Shown here piece after piece: positions 9,687 to 19,304 of a DNA stretch of 55,987 bases (the first letter of the stretch is position 1; the number at the start of each line of letters is the position of its first letter). The stretch lies in NCBI GenBank assembly GCA_031082285.1, contig JAVHLK010000027.1, positions 1 to 55,987 of the forward strand, written 5' to 3'. This DNA comes from Desulfomonilaceae bacterium (lineage in GTDB: Bacteria; Desulfobacterota; Desulfomonilia; Desulfomonilales; Desulfomonilaceae). A program made the position numbers and the translations under genes. The notes beneath the pieces are model-generated. The model had not been told where the DNA came from and did not search any database. It saw nothing but the letters and a program-made list of their open reading frames with translations.

Positions 9687-11195
9687 ATGAATCTTTCATA
9701 CATCATTGACGCCGCGGCCACGTATTTTGCGGACAAACCCGCGTTGATTTCCGGATCCGGAGCCTACACGTACGGCGAGCTTCGGACACGCATCAACCGC
9801 GTCGCGTCATGTCTCTTGGCTGAAGGCTTACAGCGCGGGGATATGGTGGCCCTCCACCTTCCCAACAGCGCCGAGTGGGTCGTTTCCTACTATGGCGTCA
9901 TCCGGGCGGGCGGAGTGGTATTATGCCTGAACCCCGCGTACAAGAGATACGAAATCGAGCACTTGCTGAGAGACTCGCAGCCGCGGCTGCTGATTACCTG
10001 TGAGAAGCTTGCGGACCGTGTTCCGGAAACCGGAGCGCTTCCCGGTCTTGATTCGGTCATCGTGTTCGAGTCCCATCCGGTCTTGTCAACCGTCCTTGAG
10101 ACCACGGACGGCTGCGATACATCACCGGCCCTGGTCCACACGGATGCGGACGACCCCTGCGTGATCCTGTACACAGGGGGCACCACGGGCACGCCCAAAG
10201 GCGCCATGCTGACTCACAGGAACATACTGTTCACGGCACATAACGTCTGCTATCACGAGCGGACTCGGCCGGAAGACAGGTCGCTCTGTTTCATGCCGCT
10301 CAACCACGTGTTCGGCGGCAATCACATCATGAACGGCATCTTCTACGGCTGCGGGACCCTGGTCCTGCACGACGGTTTTGACCTGGACCGTATCCTGGAC
10401 TCGTTGGTCACCGATCGAGTCACTCGTTTCTACGCGGTTCCCACGGTGTTTGTCAGGCTGCTGGCCCAACCGAAGCTCAGGCGTCATTTCTCCACGGTAA
10501 ATTACTGCTTTTCCGCGGCCACGAGCATGGCATCGGAAATCGTTCGAAAATGGCTGGAGACGTACGGTCTGACCATTCACGAAGCATACGGAATGACCGA
10601 GACCTCCTCCCTCGTAACCTACAATCACATGTACCGCCACAAGATCGGTTCCGTGGGCACACCGGCCGGAATCGTGGAAGTCGGGATAACGGATCCCGAC
10701 GGCAAGCCGGTTCCGACAGACCAAACCGGTGAAATAAGGGTTCGCGGGCCGAATGTCATGAAGGGATATCTGGGCAGACCGGCAGAGACTTCGGCCATGG
10801 TGCGCGACGGGTGGCTCCACACGGGGGATGTGGGCCGGATCGACCGAGACGGGTACCTGTTCATTGTTGACCGGATAAAAGACGTCATAATAACGGGAGG
10901 CTACAATGTGTTTCCTTCCGAGGTCGAGGAAGTTCTGTATCAGCATCCCGACATAAGCGAGTGTGCCGTCGTGGGTTTGGAGGACCGGGATTACGGGGAA
11001 GCCGTCACGGCGTTCGTGGTCGCAAAACAAGGCCGGCAGGTTGCCGCCGCGGAATTGATTTCGTTCTGCAAGGAACGGCTTGCATCCTACAAGGTCCCCA
11101 AGACGTTCAAGGTGGTTGCCGATCTCCCGAAATCCAGTACGGGCAAGATCTTGAGGCGAAAGATCCGGGACCCGGGAGAGCCTGCGTGCGGATAA
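9687..11195 (+). CDS. Acyl-CoA ligase (AMP-forming, class I adenylate-forming enzyme)
   Basis: A cytoplasmic enzyme that activates a carboxylic acid with ATP and CoA. The AMP-binding P-loop Y-T-G-G-T-T-G-T-P-K-G lies near residue 155, the adenine motif Y-G-M-T-E near 295, the T-G-D motif in W-L-H-T-G-D-V-G, the hinge D-R-I-K-D-V-I-I-T-G-G and the C-terminal catalytic lysine region S-S-T-G-K-I-L-R-R-K. Length 502 is normal. ATG 9687 has AGGGA upstream and starts the usual N-terminus; the frame is open to 9582 but those codons are not family-like. It stands alone between the K+ channel and a convergent Usp gene; its substrate cannot be told from sequence. Confidence 0.9.
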   Translation: MNLSYIIDAAATYFADKPALISGSGAYTYGELRTRINRVASCLLAEGLQRGDMVALHLPNSAEWVVSYYGVIRAGGVVLCLNPAYKRYEIEHLLRDSQPRLLITCEKLADRVPETGALPGLDSVIVFESHPVLSTVLETTDGCDTSPALVHTDADDPCVILYTGGTTGTPKGAMLTHRNILFTAHNVCYHERTRPEDRSLCFMPLNHVFGGNHIMNGIFYGCGTLVLHDGFDLDRILDSLVTDRVTRFYAVPTVFVRLLAQPKLRRHFSTVNYCFSAATSMASEIVRKWLETYGLTIHEAYGMTETSSLVTYNHMYRHKIGSVGTPAGIVEVGITDPDGKPVPTDQTGEIRVRGPNVMKGYLGRPAETSAMVRDGWLHTGDVGRIDRDGYLFIVDRIKDVIITGGYNVFPSEVEEVLYQHPDISECAVVGLEDRDYGEAVTAFVVAKQGRQVAAAELISFCKERLASYKVPKTFKVVADLPKSSTGKILRRKIRDPGEPACG

Positions 11196-11249
11196 CCGAC
11201 CGGCATTTCTTGAGCAAGAAGCTTCGCGGCTCTTACAGACGCGGTTTCC

Positions 11250-12182
11250 TCAGTCGGCCGGCTTCACGGGCGTTGTGAACCCCGGGGGCTTGACGGCAAG
11301 TATGGAACATGTGAGCCGGCTGAGAATCGACTCCGCGGTATTGCCGATGATGAGCCCTGAAATGCCTGTCCGGGCAACGGTCCCCATGACGACGAGATCC
11401 GCGCGCAACTCTTCCGCCAATACAGGTATCAGTTTCCGTGCCGGTCCCCGCAGCAGGTGGAACCGGGGGCCAAGATAATCGTAGGCATCGGCGCCGAAGT
11501 GTTCGCGTAGGGTCTCTCCCAACCTGTATAACCCTTCCTGGTGGCGGATATGCTCTCTTTCAATATAGGAAGCCATGGTCTTCCCCGTCATGTCGCCCCT
11601 CCCCCGCATAATTCCTTCGGCATAGGGTTCCCATGCGTGGACCAGATGGAGGGACGCGAAGTCTGAAAGCGCAAGGGAACAGGCCAGTTCGATGATCTCC
11701 CGGTTCAGGGCTTGTTCCGTCGGTGAGGATTGCAACGGATCGAAATCCACGGCGGCAAGGATGCAGTTATAGTTGGTTTTTTCCGGGGGCTTCATCAGCC
11801 ATACCGGACACGGGCATCTCCGCAGCAAATGCATATCATCGCTGCCGAACATCATGTCCAGGGAATCGGGAGGTTCTTCCGCCTTGATCACAAGATCGTG
11901 ATCGTTGCGCAGCACCGCACGAATCACCTCGAGAAACGCGGTCCCCGCCAGCACATGCGTGGGGATCTCCAAACGATGTCGGTGGGGCTCGATCAAGGAT
12001 TCCAGGGCTTGCCTGCGGGAGGTCGTGAGATCGGCAGCGACGTCGTCCCCACCATGAGGGACAACGTCGACAACCGTCAGGTCCGCCTGGTTGTTTTCCG
12101 CCAGAGTGACCGCTCGCGCGACTGCCGAAGCCTGATCTACGGTTGCTTCGCTCACATAGAGAATATTCTTAAATCGTTTCAT
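11250..12182 (-). CDS. Universal stress protein with two Usp domains (UspE-like)
   Basis: A 310-residue tandem UspA protein. The first domain runs from about residue 3 to 135 and begins F-K-N-I-L-Y-V-S-E; the second, about 140-300, ends with the ATP-binding signature G-T-V-A-R-T-G-I-S-G-L-I-I-G-N-T-A-E (G-2x-G-9x-G-S/T type). The first domain has only a degenerate form (M-M-F-G-S-D-D-M-H-L-L-R-R-C), so nucleotide binding is expected in the second alone. Usp proteins support survival under starvation, oxidants or respiratory stress. It lies 103 bases behind the antiporter gene on the same strand, so the two are probably cotranscribed. Confidence 0.9.
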   Translation of the reverse strand: MKRFKNILYVSEATVDQASAVARAVTLAENNQADLTVVDVVPHGGDDVAADLTTSRRQALESLIEPHRHRLEIPTHVLAGTAFLEVIRAVLRNDHDLVIKAEEPPDSLDMMFGSDDMHLLRRCPCPVWLMKPPEKTNYNCILAAVDFDPLQSSPTEQALNREIIELACSLALSDFASLHLVHAWEPYAEGIMRGRGDMTGKTMASYIEREHIRHQEGLYRLGETLREHFGADAYDYLGPRFHLLRGPARKLIPVLAEELRADLVVMGTVARTGISGLIIGNTAESILSRLTCSILAVKPPGFTTPVKPAD

Positions 12183-12285
12183 CCGTCGCCTCGCCTCGTT
12201 TGGGACTGCCTTGTTCCCGCCGAGGCAATCGTGGTGGTTCGTACAACGTGTCGGATCAATTTCGTATTTCCCGTTGCACCGTAAC

Positions 12286-14442
12286 CTATAAGGGTTCCCG
12301 GTTCCTCAAATTCCCGATCACCTCGGTCCTTCCGATGACAATGAGACGGTCTCCCGCCAGTAAAGGCTCTTGCGGATCTATCATCGTGATCTGTTCGTCG
12401 CCTCGCCGAATTCCCACGACGGTTACCCCATACTCCTGACGGAACCGGAGATCGGCCGGGGTCTTTCCCGAAAGTTTCGAATCCGTGGCAATCCTGATTT
12501 CTGCGATTTCAAAGCGATCGCCATCTTCCGTATCTTTTCCTACTTCGAGTTGATTGAGTACCCGTTCCGCGTCCTTGATGCCGTCCGGCGGCCCCATGAT
12601 GAGCAGACGGTCTCCCGGAAAAATCCGGAAATCCGGCTCCGGGTCGTAATGAACCTGGCCGCCCCGGCTGACGGCCAGAATCGACACCCCGGTCGCGGGC
12701 CTCAACGGAATGGCTCTGATGGTCTGCCCGGCCACCGCAGCGTCGGATTTGACACGCACGTCGAGGAACGATATGGGCCAATCGATATTCTCCGGGAGAA
12801 AATCCATCGCGTAGGTCAACGCGTCGGCAGCCTGTTCCGCTGCGTCGGTAAACGGTCGAAACACCAGGTGGGCGCCCGCGCGCTTGAACTCATGGGCCTC
12901 TTCCTCGTTTGCAGCGGTCAAAGCGACTTTACAGTCGTACCCTTCCTTCTTCACCTTGTGAACAAGAGCCAGGTTCATCTCTCTTGATCTGACGGTACTG
13001 ATCACCCATCGCGCGTGATTCAAGGGCACGTGTTCATGAATCTCCGGGTCGGCCATGTCTCCATATAACACCGATAATCCTCGTTCACGCCATTTGTCCA
13101 GTACCCCCGGGTCAAAATCAATACCCAGCATGGATTTGTTTCGCCCGAGCAGGTATGCTGCAATGGCGCTCCCATAGTTGCCCAACCCCACCAAAATCAC
13201 GTCTACCGATGCGGTTTCCTTAAGGGTATCTATTGCGGCTTCCCGATAGGGATCACGCCTTTCGAACACCTTCAGAGGCCCGGACAAGAATTGGTACAGC
13301 CACCCTGAATGAAGGATCATGTACGTGGAAATGAAGATGGTCACGACTCCCACGAGAGTAATCAGACCCACGGTTTCATTGGTGATGTGACCGATGCTCA
13401 ACCCCAAGGCCGCCACAATGAGAGAAAACTCACTGATCTGGGCAACCGTAAGCCCGGCAAGGAACCCCGTACGGCGTCGGTACCCCATCAACCCCATGAT
13501 CACCAATACAATCAGTGGGTTGCCGATGAGCACAAAGACGGAGAATATGAGCGATGTACCCACCTGCGCACCCACCGTGGACCAGTCCAAACGGGCTCCG
13601 AGGTCGATGAAGAAAAACAGGAGAAGGAAATCCCTGAGACTTGTAAGGCGAGCTCCGATGGAGTCCCGGTAGTCGGTCGAGGCGAGCGAAATCCCGGCGA
13701 GAAACGCTCCGACCTCTTTGCTGAACCCCAGCACGTCACTGCCCGCGCCCAGGAAAACCGCCCACGCGACTGCAAAAAGCGTCAACAATTCCAACGAGTG
13801 CGCGAGGCGTCTGGTCAGCTGCGGGAGCACGTATTTCATCATCAGGGCCACAAAACCCAGCAAGCCGATACCCTTGGCAACGATCGTCACCGTGGAGACA
13901 TAAGCCGAGCCTTGGCCCTCTGCCGATGATCCCAAGGTGGTCAGGCCGACCAAAGCCAGAATCGCGGCGATATCCTGAACAATCAGAAACCCGATGGCGA
14001 TCCGGCCATAGAGAGAATCGATCTCTTTCTTATCGGACAGCAGCTTGACAATAATAATTGTGCTCGAAAAGGTGAGGGCCACGGAGACGTAGGCTGCGGT
14101 GAGGTAAGACATGTCCAGCGCAACGGCAATGACAAACCCGATTATGGACGTGAACACGATCTGCCCTAGGCCGGTGGCCAAAGCGACCGGGCCGGTGGTG
14201 CGGATGAGATGCAAATCGAGTTTGAGGCCGACGATGAACAACAACAGAGCAATGCCGATATGCGCCAGCAGTTCGATCTCCTGATGGCTTCGGATTATTC
14301 CCAAGCCTGAAGGACCTGCTAGAACGCCCGCTGCGAGAAACATGATGATCAAGGGTTGACGAAGCTTCTGCCCGATAATGCCGATCAGCGTCGCGAGACC
14401 CAGAATCCCGGCTATTTCCACAAATGTATTTCCATCAATCAT
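12286..14442 (-). CDS. KefB/CPA2-type monovalent cation:proton antiporter with RCK domain
   Basis: A CPA2 family K+(Na+)/H+ exchanger. Residues about 8-385 form a 12-13 helix Na_H_Exchanger domain, with typical G-L-x-L-D-L near helix 3 and L-I-V-Q-D in the conserved ion-path helix. A TrkA_N (RCK) nucleotide domain starts at V-D-V-I-L-V-G-L-G-N-Y-G-S near 415, followed by two TrkA_C domains near 555-625 and 640-715. Two TrkA_C copies is more than usual for KefB. ATG 14442 is taken as start since AGGA lies ten bases upstream; a TTG three codons before it is too close to that site. Followed by the Usp gene. Likely role: pH and K+ control under electrophile or acid stress. Confidence 0.9.
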   Translation of the reverse strand: MIDGNTFVEIAGILGLATLIGIIGQKLRQPLIIMFLAAGVLAGPSGLGIIRSHQEIELLAHIGIALLLFIVGLKLDLHLIRTTGPVALATGLGQIVFTSIIGFVIAVALDMSYLTAAYVSVALTFSSTIIIVKLLSDKKEIDSLYGRIAIGFLIVQDIAAILALVGLTTLGSSAEGQGSAYVSTVTIVAKGIGLLGFVALMMKYVLPQLTRRLAHSLELLTLFAVAWAVFLGAGSDVLGFSKEVGAFLAGISLASTDYRDSIGARLTSLRDFLLLFFFIDLGARLDWSTVGAQVGTSLIFSVFVLIGNPLIVLVIMGLMGYRRRTGFLAGLTVAQISEFSLIVAALGLSIGHITNETVGLITLVGVVTIFISTYMILHSGWLYQFLSGPLKVFERRDPYREAAIDTLKETASVDVILVGLGNYGSAIAAYLLGRNKSMLGIDFDPGVLDKWRERGLSVLYGDMADPEIHEHVPLNHARWVISTVRSREMNLALVHKVKKEGYDCKVALTAANEEEAHEFKRAGAHLVFRPFTDAAEQAADALTYAMDFLPENIDWPISFLDVRVKSDAAVAGQTIRAIPLRPATGVSILAVSRGGQVHYDPEPDFRIFPGDRLLIMGPPDGIKDAERVLNQLEVGKDTEDGDRFEIAEIRIATDSKLSGKTPADLRFRQEYGVTVVGIRRGDEQITMIDPQEPLLAGDRLIVIGRTEVIGNLRNREPL

Positions 14443-15293
14443 GCCATACAATTCCTAAGACCAAGGCCCGTTCCCGTTACCGGAGCTGAGGCCTTGAGTG
14501 CCCATTCCCCGCGTCCGTCCGGCCGACGGACCGAGATTACTCCGTGAATGAAATCAATGATACCGCAACTGTGGGGAATTCGTATACCAAATGTGTGATG
14601 GCGCTTAGCAGAAGGTACCTTCAGGTCGCTCTCGTAGGCGAAGAATTCTCGAAATTCAGCGGACATGTCACTGTTTTCGTCTTCAGGCGAACCACTCTCT
14701 GACTGCAAGTCCGTACGGATCGTCGTTCGCGGATCGCAGTCCCCGGACATTCGTACGATGTCAAGCAGCGTAGAGTTCGCTCGAGGGACGTGATTTATTC
14801 TGAGAGGGATCGCCTACGTGATGCCCCGGTAACGGATCAAACGCTCCCGAGATGTGTCGGAGATTGGGAGGGATTCTCGGGATATGCGGAAGACGGTCCT
14901 CCGGGGAAGTTTCGACAAGCAACACGGACGGAGGGACCTGAGGGCCGTGGAGCCTTGCTCGCACGGCCGGCATGCCGGGACCTGAGTTTGGAACTACTGG
15001 GGAAGCCTCTGAAGCGACTATTGTGTCATAAGCGGTGGTATGTCGCCGAATTCCCGAATTGTGGACAAAGGGTTCCTGTCCATCACGGAACTCGACGAGT
15101 CCGAAAGGGTGTCTGAACCGAGAGTCACTAACAGATCGGATCGGAGGGTTCCCATACCGGACGGGGAAGAGCTTGTGGGGGAACGTAGAACCGGGGCTTA
15201 TAGAAAAAACTGTATGAAATCTTTTGACTACGAGTTCCGATTCCGCATAAGTTGTCGCGTGCGGCAAGTGAATCCGATGAGACCGAGCCCGCC
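14443..15293. other. Long intergenic region before hsdM
   Basis: About 850 bases without a convincing gene. Several long open frames exist, including 185 codons on the minus strand (14761-15318), but none has family-like composition or a ribosome site. A near-perfect palindrome (GTCCGTCCGGCCGACGGAC) lies near 14511-14529. This region separates the antiporter gene from the restriction-modification island and may contain its integration boundary; no direct repeats or tRNA were found to prove it. Confidence 0.4.
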
Positions 15294-16465
15294 ATGAACA
15301 AAGACATCGTAACTGCAAACGGACTCCAATCTCACCTATGGGAAGCGGCCAATATACTGCGCGGACCGGTGGACGCGGCTGACTTCAAGACCTACGTGTT
15401 TCCCCTGCTTTTCTTTAAGCGCCTCTCCGACGTGCATGACGAACAATATCAGGCTGCTCTGGCCGAGTCGGGCGAGTTCTACACCCCGCGTTCGGTCGTG
15501 CGGCTTATGGTGAACATCCTCGACCCTCAGGAGGGCGAGTCCATTTATGACCCTGCTTGCGGCACGGGCGGCATGCTCTTGGAAGCAATCCACCACGTGA
15601 AGGGGAATCACGGTGATGACCGCACGCTCTGGGGAAAGCTCTTCGGACAGGAGAAGAACCTGACCACCAGTGCCATTGCCCGGATGAACTGCTTTCTCCA
15701 CGGTATCGAAGACTTTCGCATCGAGCGTGGCGACCCCCTGAGTGAACCCAAATTGGTGCAGGGTGACCTGCTCATGCGCTTCGATGTGGTACTGGCCAAT
15801 CCGCCTTATTCCATCAAGCAGTGGGACCGCGAAGCCTTTTCCTCTGACCCGTGGGGCCGAAACATCTTTGGTACCCCGCCGCAAGGACGGGCCGATTACG
15901 CCTTCTGGCAGCATATCATCCAGAGCATTGCGCCCAAAACAGGCCGCTGTGCAATACTGTTTCCCCACGGCGTGCTGTTCCGCCAGGAAGAGGCCGAGAT
16001 GCGGCGCAAGGTCATCGAGGCCGACGTGATCGAGTGCGTCCTGGGCTTGGCCCCAACCTCTTTTACAACTCACCGATGGAAGCGTGTGTCGTCATTTGCC
16101 GCGCTGCCAAGCCCAAGGCCTGCCGTAGCAAAATCCTCTTTATCAACGCCGTCAACGAGGTCACTCGCGAACGAGCCCAAAGCTTTCTCACCGATGACCA
16201 TATTGCTCATATCGTCCATGCCTATGAGCAGTTCAAAGACGAACCCGGCTTTGCCCGGGTCGCCGGGCTGGAAGAAATCCGATCCAAAGACTGCAATCTG
16301 AGTCTTCCCCTCTATGTAAGGCCTGAAAACGGCAACGGCCGAACGAAGGCCCAAACGGGAAATCACGGCGATCTCGGTCAGGCCATCGCAGCTTGGCAGG
16401 AAAGCTCACGTGAGTTGCGGGTGTCCATGGAGCGTCTCTTCCAGGTAATCGAAACAGAAAAATGA
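15294..16465 (+). pseudogene. hsdM: Type I restriction-modification methyltransferase subunit HsdM (deleted and frameshifted)
   Basis: The start matches HsdM (N-terminal helical domain, F-K-T-Y-V-F-P-L-L-F-F-K-R-L-S-D). It then jumps from A-L-A-E-S straight to G-E-F-Y-T-P-R-S-V, leaving out about a hundred residues usually found between these blocks. The SAM-binding motif Y-D-P-A-C-G-T-G-G-M and catalytic N-P-P-Y are kept. Near 16050 the frame shifts: downstream codons in the next frame continue G-P-N-L-F-Y-N-S-P-M-E and A-C-V-V-I-C to the normal end at 16465. One missing G in a TTGGCCCC context explains the shift. If the shift is real, and not an assembly error, the subunit is truncated; the internal deletion damages it anyway. 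Confidence 0.85.
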
Positions 16466-16506
16466 TTAACCCAATGGGTGCACAAAACTCTTGACAAGGC
16501 AGGTCC

Positions 16507-16854
16507 GTGGACATATCCTTTAAGAATAAGAAGGTGGCGAAATCCTTCAACGAGGGAGCGCAGCTTGAGAGAATTCACGGAGCTTTGCGGGCCAAGAAGA
16601 TCCGGAACCGCATGAAAGCTTTGAGGGCCGCCAAGACTCTGAAGGATTTCTGGCCTCCTAAGACTGGACCGGAAAGGTGCCACGAACTCACCGAGGGTCA
16701 GAGATCCGGCCAATTGTCCATGGACCTGGACCATCCCTATCGCCTCATTTTCATTCCGGACCATGACCCGCTCCCAACGCTGAAAGACGGCGGGCTGGAC
16801 TGGTCCCAGGTTACCGCGGTCATAATTCTGGGGGTGGAGGACACTCATGGCTGA
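16507..16854 (+). CDS. higB: HigB-like toxin (RelE/ParE superfamily)
   Basis: A 115-residue protein like HigB 'killer' toxins: N-terminal F-K-N-K-K-V-A-K-S-F-N, a central helix pair, and L-S-M-D-L-D-H-P-Y-R-L-I-F and V-T-A-V-I-I-L-G-V-E-D-T-H strands. HigB toxins usually cleave mRNA on the ribosome. The start is GTG 16507. The end overlaps the antitoxin gene by eight bases (ATG 16847), the toxin-first order typical of higBA. Slightly longer than the usual roughly 92-residue HigB because of an insert around residues 45-70 (W-P-P-K-T-G-P-E-R). Confidence 0.75.
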   Translation: MDISFKNKKVAKSFNEGAQLERIHGALRAKKIRNRMKALRAAKTLKDFWPPKTGPERCHELTEGQRSGQLSMDLDHPYRLIFIPDHDPLPTLKDGGLDWSQVTAVIILGVEDTHG

Positions 16855-17941
16855 GACTGTGCAACATCAATATGCTCCGGATTACCTAGTTGCCCCCGGA
16901 GAAGTGCTGGAAGAATACCTTGAGACCTACGGGATGACCCAGGCCGAACTGGCAATCAGGACCGGTCTGACCAAGAAGACCATTAACGAGATCATCAAGG
17001 GAAAATCCCCGATTACTCCGGAGACCTCGCTGAAACTGGAACGCTCCCTTGGCCGCCCGGCGCACTTCTGGAACAACTTGGAACGGCAATTCCAGGAAGA
17101 CCGCACCCGTCTTGCCGAGAAGGACCGCCTTCAATCGCGCCTCGATTGGCTGAAGAAGGTTCCGGTGAACGCTATGGCAAAGCTGGGGTGGATTGCCAAG
17201 GAACCGGACAAGGTTTCTCAGCTTGAAGAGGTGCTCCGTTTCTTCGGCGTCGCGTCCCCCGAGCAATGGGAAACCGTTTGGCGGGAGTATCAGATCGCGT
17301 ATCGCCAGACTCAGAGATTCGAGACGTGCGCCGAGTCCGTTTCCGCGTGGCTTCGCAAAGGTGAGATTGAAGCCCGGAAGATCCAATGCGCAGCGTTCGA
17401 CAAGAAACGTTTTCAAAATGTTCTTGAAAACATTCGCGGGCTTACGCGGGAAACACCTCGGGTTTTCCGTCCTCGATTAGTGGAGTTGTGCGCCGCGGCA
17501 GGGGTGGCTGTGGTCTTCGTTCCCGAGCTTCCCAAGTCGGGAGTTTACGGGGCTACCCGGTGGCTGGGCGAGAAGGCGGTCATACAGTTGAGCTTAAGGT
17601 ACAAGAGCAACGACCATCTGTGGTTCACCTTCTTCCATGAAGCGGGCCACATCATCAAGCATGGTCGCAAGGAGGTATTTGTCGAAGGAAACGGACTGGA
17701 GGGAGAGAAGGAAGAGGAGGCCAATGCCTTCGCACGCGACAGACTGATTTCTCCGGTCGCTCTGCGTCGTTTTCTCGCGAAATGGAATCGTTCCAATTCT
17801 CAGATTGAAGCATTTGCCCGCGAGATCGGTATCGCTCCGGGAATCGTCGTGGGGCGGTTGCAGCACGACGGCGTGTTGCCCAAATCTCACGGGAACGGTC
17901 TCAAGGTGTTCTACCGCTGGTCAAAGGAGGACGCGGCGTGA
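16847..17941 (+). CDS. higA: HigA-type antitoxin fused to ImmA/IrrE metallopeptidase domain
   Basis: Residues about 15-80 form an HTH_XRE DNA-binding domain of the HigA kind (M-T-Q-A-E-L-A-I-R-T-G-L-T-K-K-T-I-N-E-I-I-K-G). The C-terminal half (about 215-310) carries the zinc peptidase motif H-E-A-G-H with preceding F-T-F-F, an ImmA/IrrE domain. Such fusions are expected to bind the operator, neutralise the toxin and possibly cleave a regulator. Length 364. It overlaps the toxin upstream and the hsdS gene downstream (GTGA, four bases), so all three are translationally coupled. Placing a toxin-antitoxin unit inside an hsd operon may help to hold the island in the genome. Confidence 0.85.
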   Translation: MAETVQHQYAPDYLVAPGEVLEEYLETYGMTQAELAIRTGLTKKTINEIIKGKSPITPETSLKLERSLGRPAHFWNNLERQFQEDRTRLAEKDRLQSRLDWLKKVPVNAMAKLGWIAKEPDKVSQLEEVLRFFGVASPEQWETVWREYQIAYRQTQRFETCAESVSAWLRKGEIEARKIQCAAFDKKRFQNVLENIRGLTRETPRVFRPRLVELCAAAGVAVVFVPELPKSGVYGATRWLGEKAVIQLSLRYKSNDHLWFTFFHEAGHIIKHGRKEVFVEGNGLEGEKEEEANAFARDRLISPVALRRFLAKWNRSNSQIEAFAREIGIAPGIVVGRLQHDGVLPKSHGNGLKVFYRWSKEDAA

Positions 17942-19209
17942 ACGCACCGAATCTCAATCCTGACTGGGCCAAGCTCCCGATCTTTGATCGATCCGGGTGG
18001 CGGCGCTTGAGCTTTGGTGAGGTGGTAGAAAACGTCAATGAGACAGAGCGAAATCCGGACGCGGCTGGAATTGAACGCTTCATCGGGTTAGAGCATCTGG
18101 AGCCGGAGTCGCTTCACGTCCGGGCATGGGGTAATGTCGCAGATGGAACGACATTCACGCGACGCTGTCGGCCTGGACAGGTGCTTTTCGGCAAGCGCCG
18201 CGCCTATCAGCGCAAGGTGGCCTTGGCAGAGTTCGACGCCGTGGTTTCCGGCGACATCTACGTGTTCACACCGAAGAACGACCAGCTATTGCCCGAACTT
18301 CTACCGTTCCTCTGTTTATCCGAGCGATTCTTTCAGTTCGCGGTTGAGACTTCCTCCGGCTCACTGTCGCCCCGCACCAACTGGAGTCACCTTGCCAAGT
18401 TCGAGTTCCCTCTCCCGCCACTCGAACACCAGCGCCGCATCGCGGAAATCCTATGGGCAGTGGATAGAGTTCAGCAGCATTACAATGCTGAGATGATAGC
18501 GCTCGGGCATGCAAGACGCGCATTGGTCGAGCAACACTTTGCTGAAACTAAATCAAAGCGGGAGAAGCAGGATCTTGGGTCGCTCGCTGACATTATCTAC
18601 GGAATTACTCTTGGTGGCCGTCGAGCCAAGTTCCTTAATCATTCCCCTTATCTTCGAGTCGCGAATGTGCTTCGGGAACGGCTTGACCTCACCGAGATTA
18701 AGACCATTGGCTGCACGGCGGATGAAGAAACCAAATTCGCTTTAAGGCATGGCGACATATTGATCGTGGAAGGGCATGCCGGCGTTCATGAAATTGGTCG
18801 ATCTGCTGTTTGGCATGAAGAACTTGCCGGAATTCTCCACCAAAACCATCTGATCAGAGTGCGGTGCTCGAACGCCCTCCTGCCGGATTATCTAAACCTT
18901 TACATCAACAGCGCGGGTGGGCGGGCCTATTTCCGGCGCCATGCAAAGAGTTCAAGCGGACTCAACACAATCAATTCGACCGTGGTGAAGAAGCTTCCCG
19001 TCCCTCTTACGAGCCTTGGTGACCAGACGCATCTTACTGCTATCGTTTGCGCGATAGATTCCACGCTGATGTTAATCCAGAGAGCGCAAACAGATCTGGC
19101 TGATTTCTTGCGTAGGGTGATGAGGCTCTTCCATGAGCTTCTCGGGATTGTAAGAAATCGAACAGATGCTTTCACCGTGTTCCATCCAAGAGAGAAGGAA
19201 CTGACTTGA
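17938..19209 (+). CDS. hsdS: Type I restriction-modification specificity subunit HsdS
   Basis: A 423-residue HsdS with two target recognition domains. TRD1 (about 20-165) ends in the conserved F-P-L-P-P-L-E-H-Q-R-R-I-A-E-I-L; a coiled-coil spacer follows (about 165-210). TRD2 (about 215-375) ends L-P-V-P-L-T-S-L-G-D-Q-T-H-L. HsdS selects the DNA target for both methylation and cleavage. GTG start overlaps higA. The gene appears complete although hsdM and hsdR are both damaged. Partner of the 15294 and 20775 genes. Confidence 0.9.
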   Translation: MNAPNLNPDWAKLPIFDRSGWRRLSFGEVVENVNETERNPDAAGIERFIGLEHLEPESLHVRAWGNVADGTTFTRRCRPGQVLFGKRRAYQRKVALAEFDAVVSGDIYVFTPKNDQLLPELLPFLCLSERFFQFAVETSSGSLSPRTNWSHLAKFEFPLPPLEHQRRIAEILWAVDRVQQHYNAEMIALGHARRALVEQHFAETKSKREKQDLGSLADIIYGITLGGRRAKFLNHSPYLRVANVLRERLDLTEIKTIGCTADEETKFALRHGDILIVEGHAGVHEIGRSAVWHEELAGILHQNHLIRVRCSNALLPDYLNLYINSAGGRAYFRRHAKSSSGLNTINSTVVKKLPVPLTSLGDQTHLTAIVCAIDSTLMLIQRAQTDLADFLRRVMRLFHELLGIVRNRTDAFTVFHPREKELT

Positions 19210-19304
19210 TGGACAGAAGACTTGCGCCCGCCTTTATTGAGCTGACCTACGATGCGTTGTTAAAGGCATTCTGGTTCAAATCTACCCTGCGTCTCTCGGA
19301 GTGA
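19209..19304 (+). pseudogene. Truncated N-terminal remnant after hsdS
   Basis: ATG at 19209 overlaps the hsdS stop by one base (TGATG) and reads 31 codons, beginning M-D-R-R-L-A-P-A-F-I-E-L-T-Y-D-A-L-L-K-A, to a TGA at 19302. The stretch looks like a genuine amphipathic protein start and is well placed for coupling. It stops exactly where the next remnant (DUF6932-like) begins in a different frame, so a deletion joined the head of one gene to the tail of another. Family not identified. Confidence 0.5.

Noticed and set aside
11207-11220. TTCTTGAGCAAGAA palindrome as a bidirectional terminator between convergent genes
   Set aside because: The loop would have only two bases and no U-tract follows on either strand.
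14439-14750. 103-codon minus-strand frame overlapping the antiporter start
   Set aside because: It reads into the antiporter gene in another frame and has no family-like pattern.
14761-15318. 185-codon open frame on the minus strand before hsdM
   Set aside because: No ribosome site, odd composition with many His, Arg, Ser and Pro, no recognisable motif, and overlap with the hsdM start.
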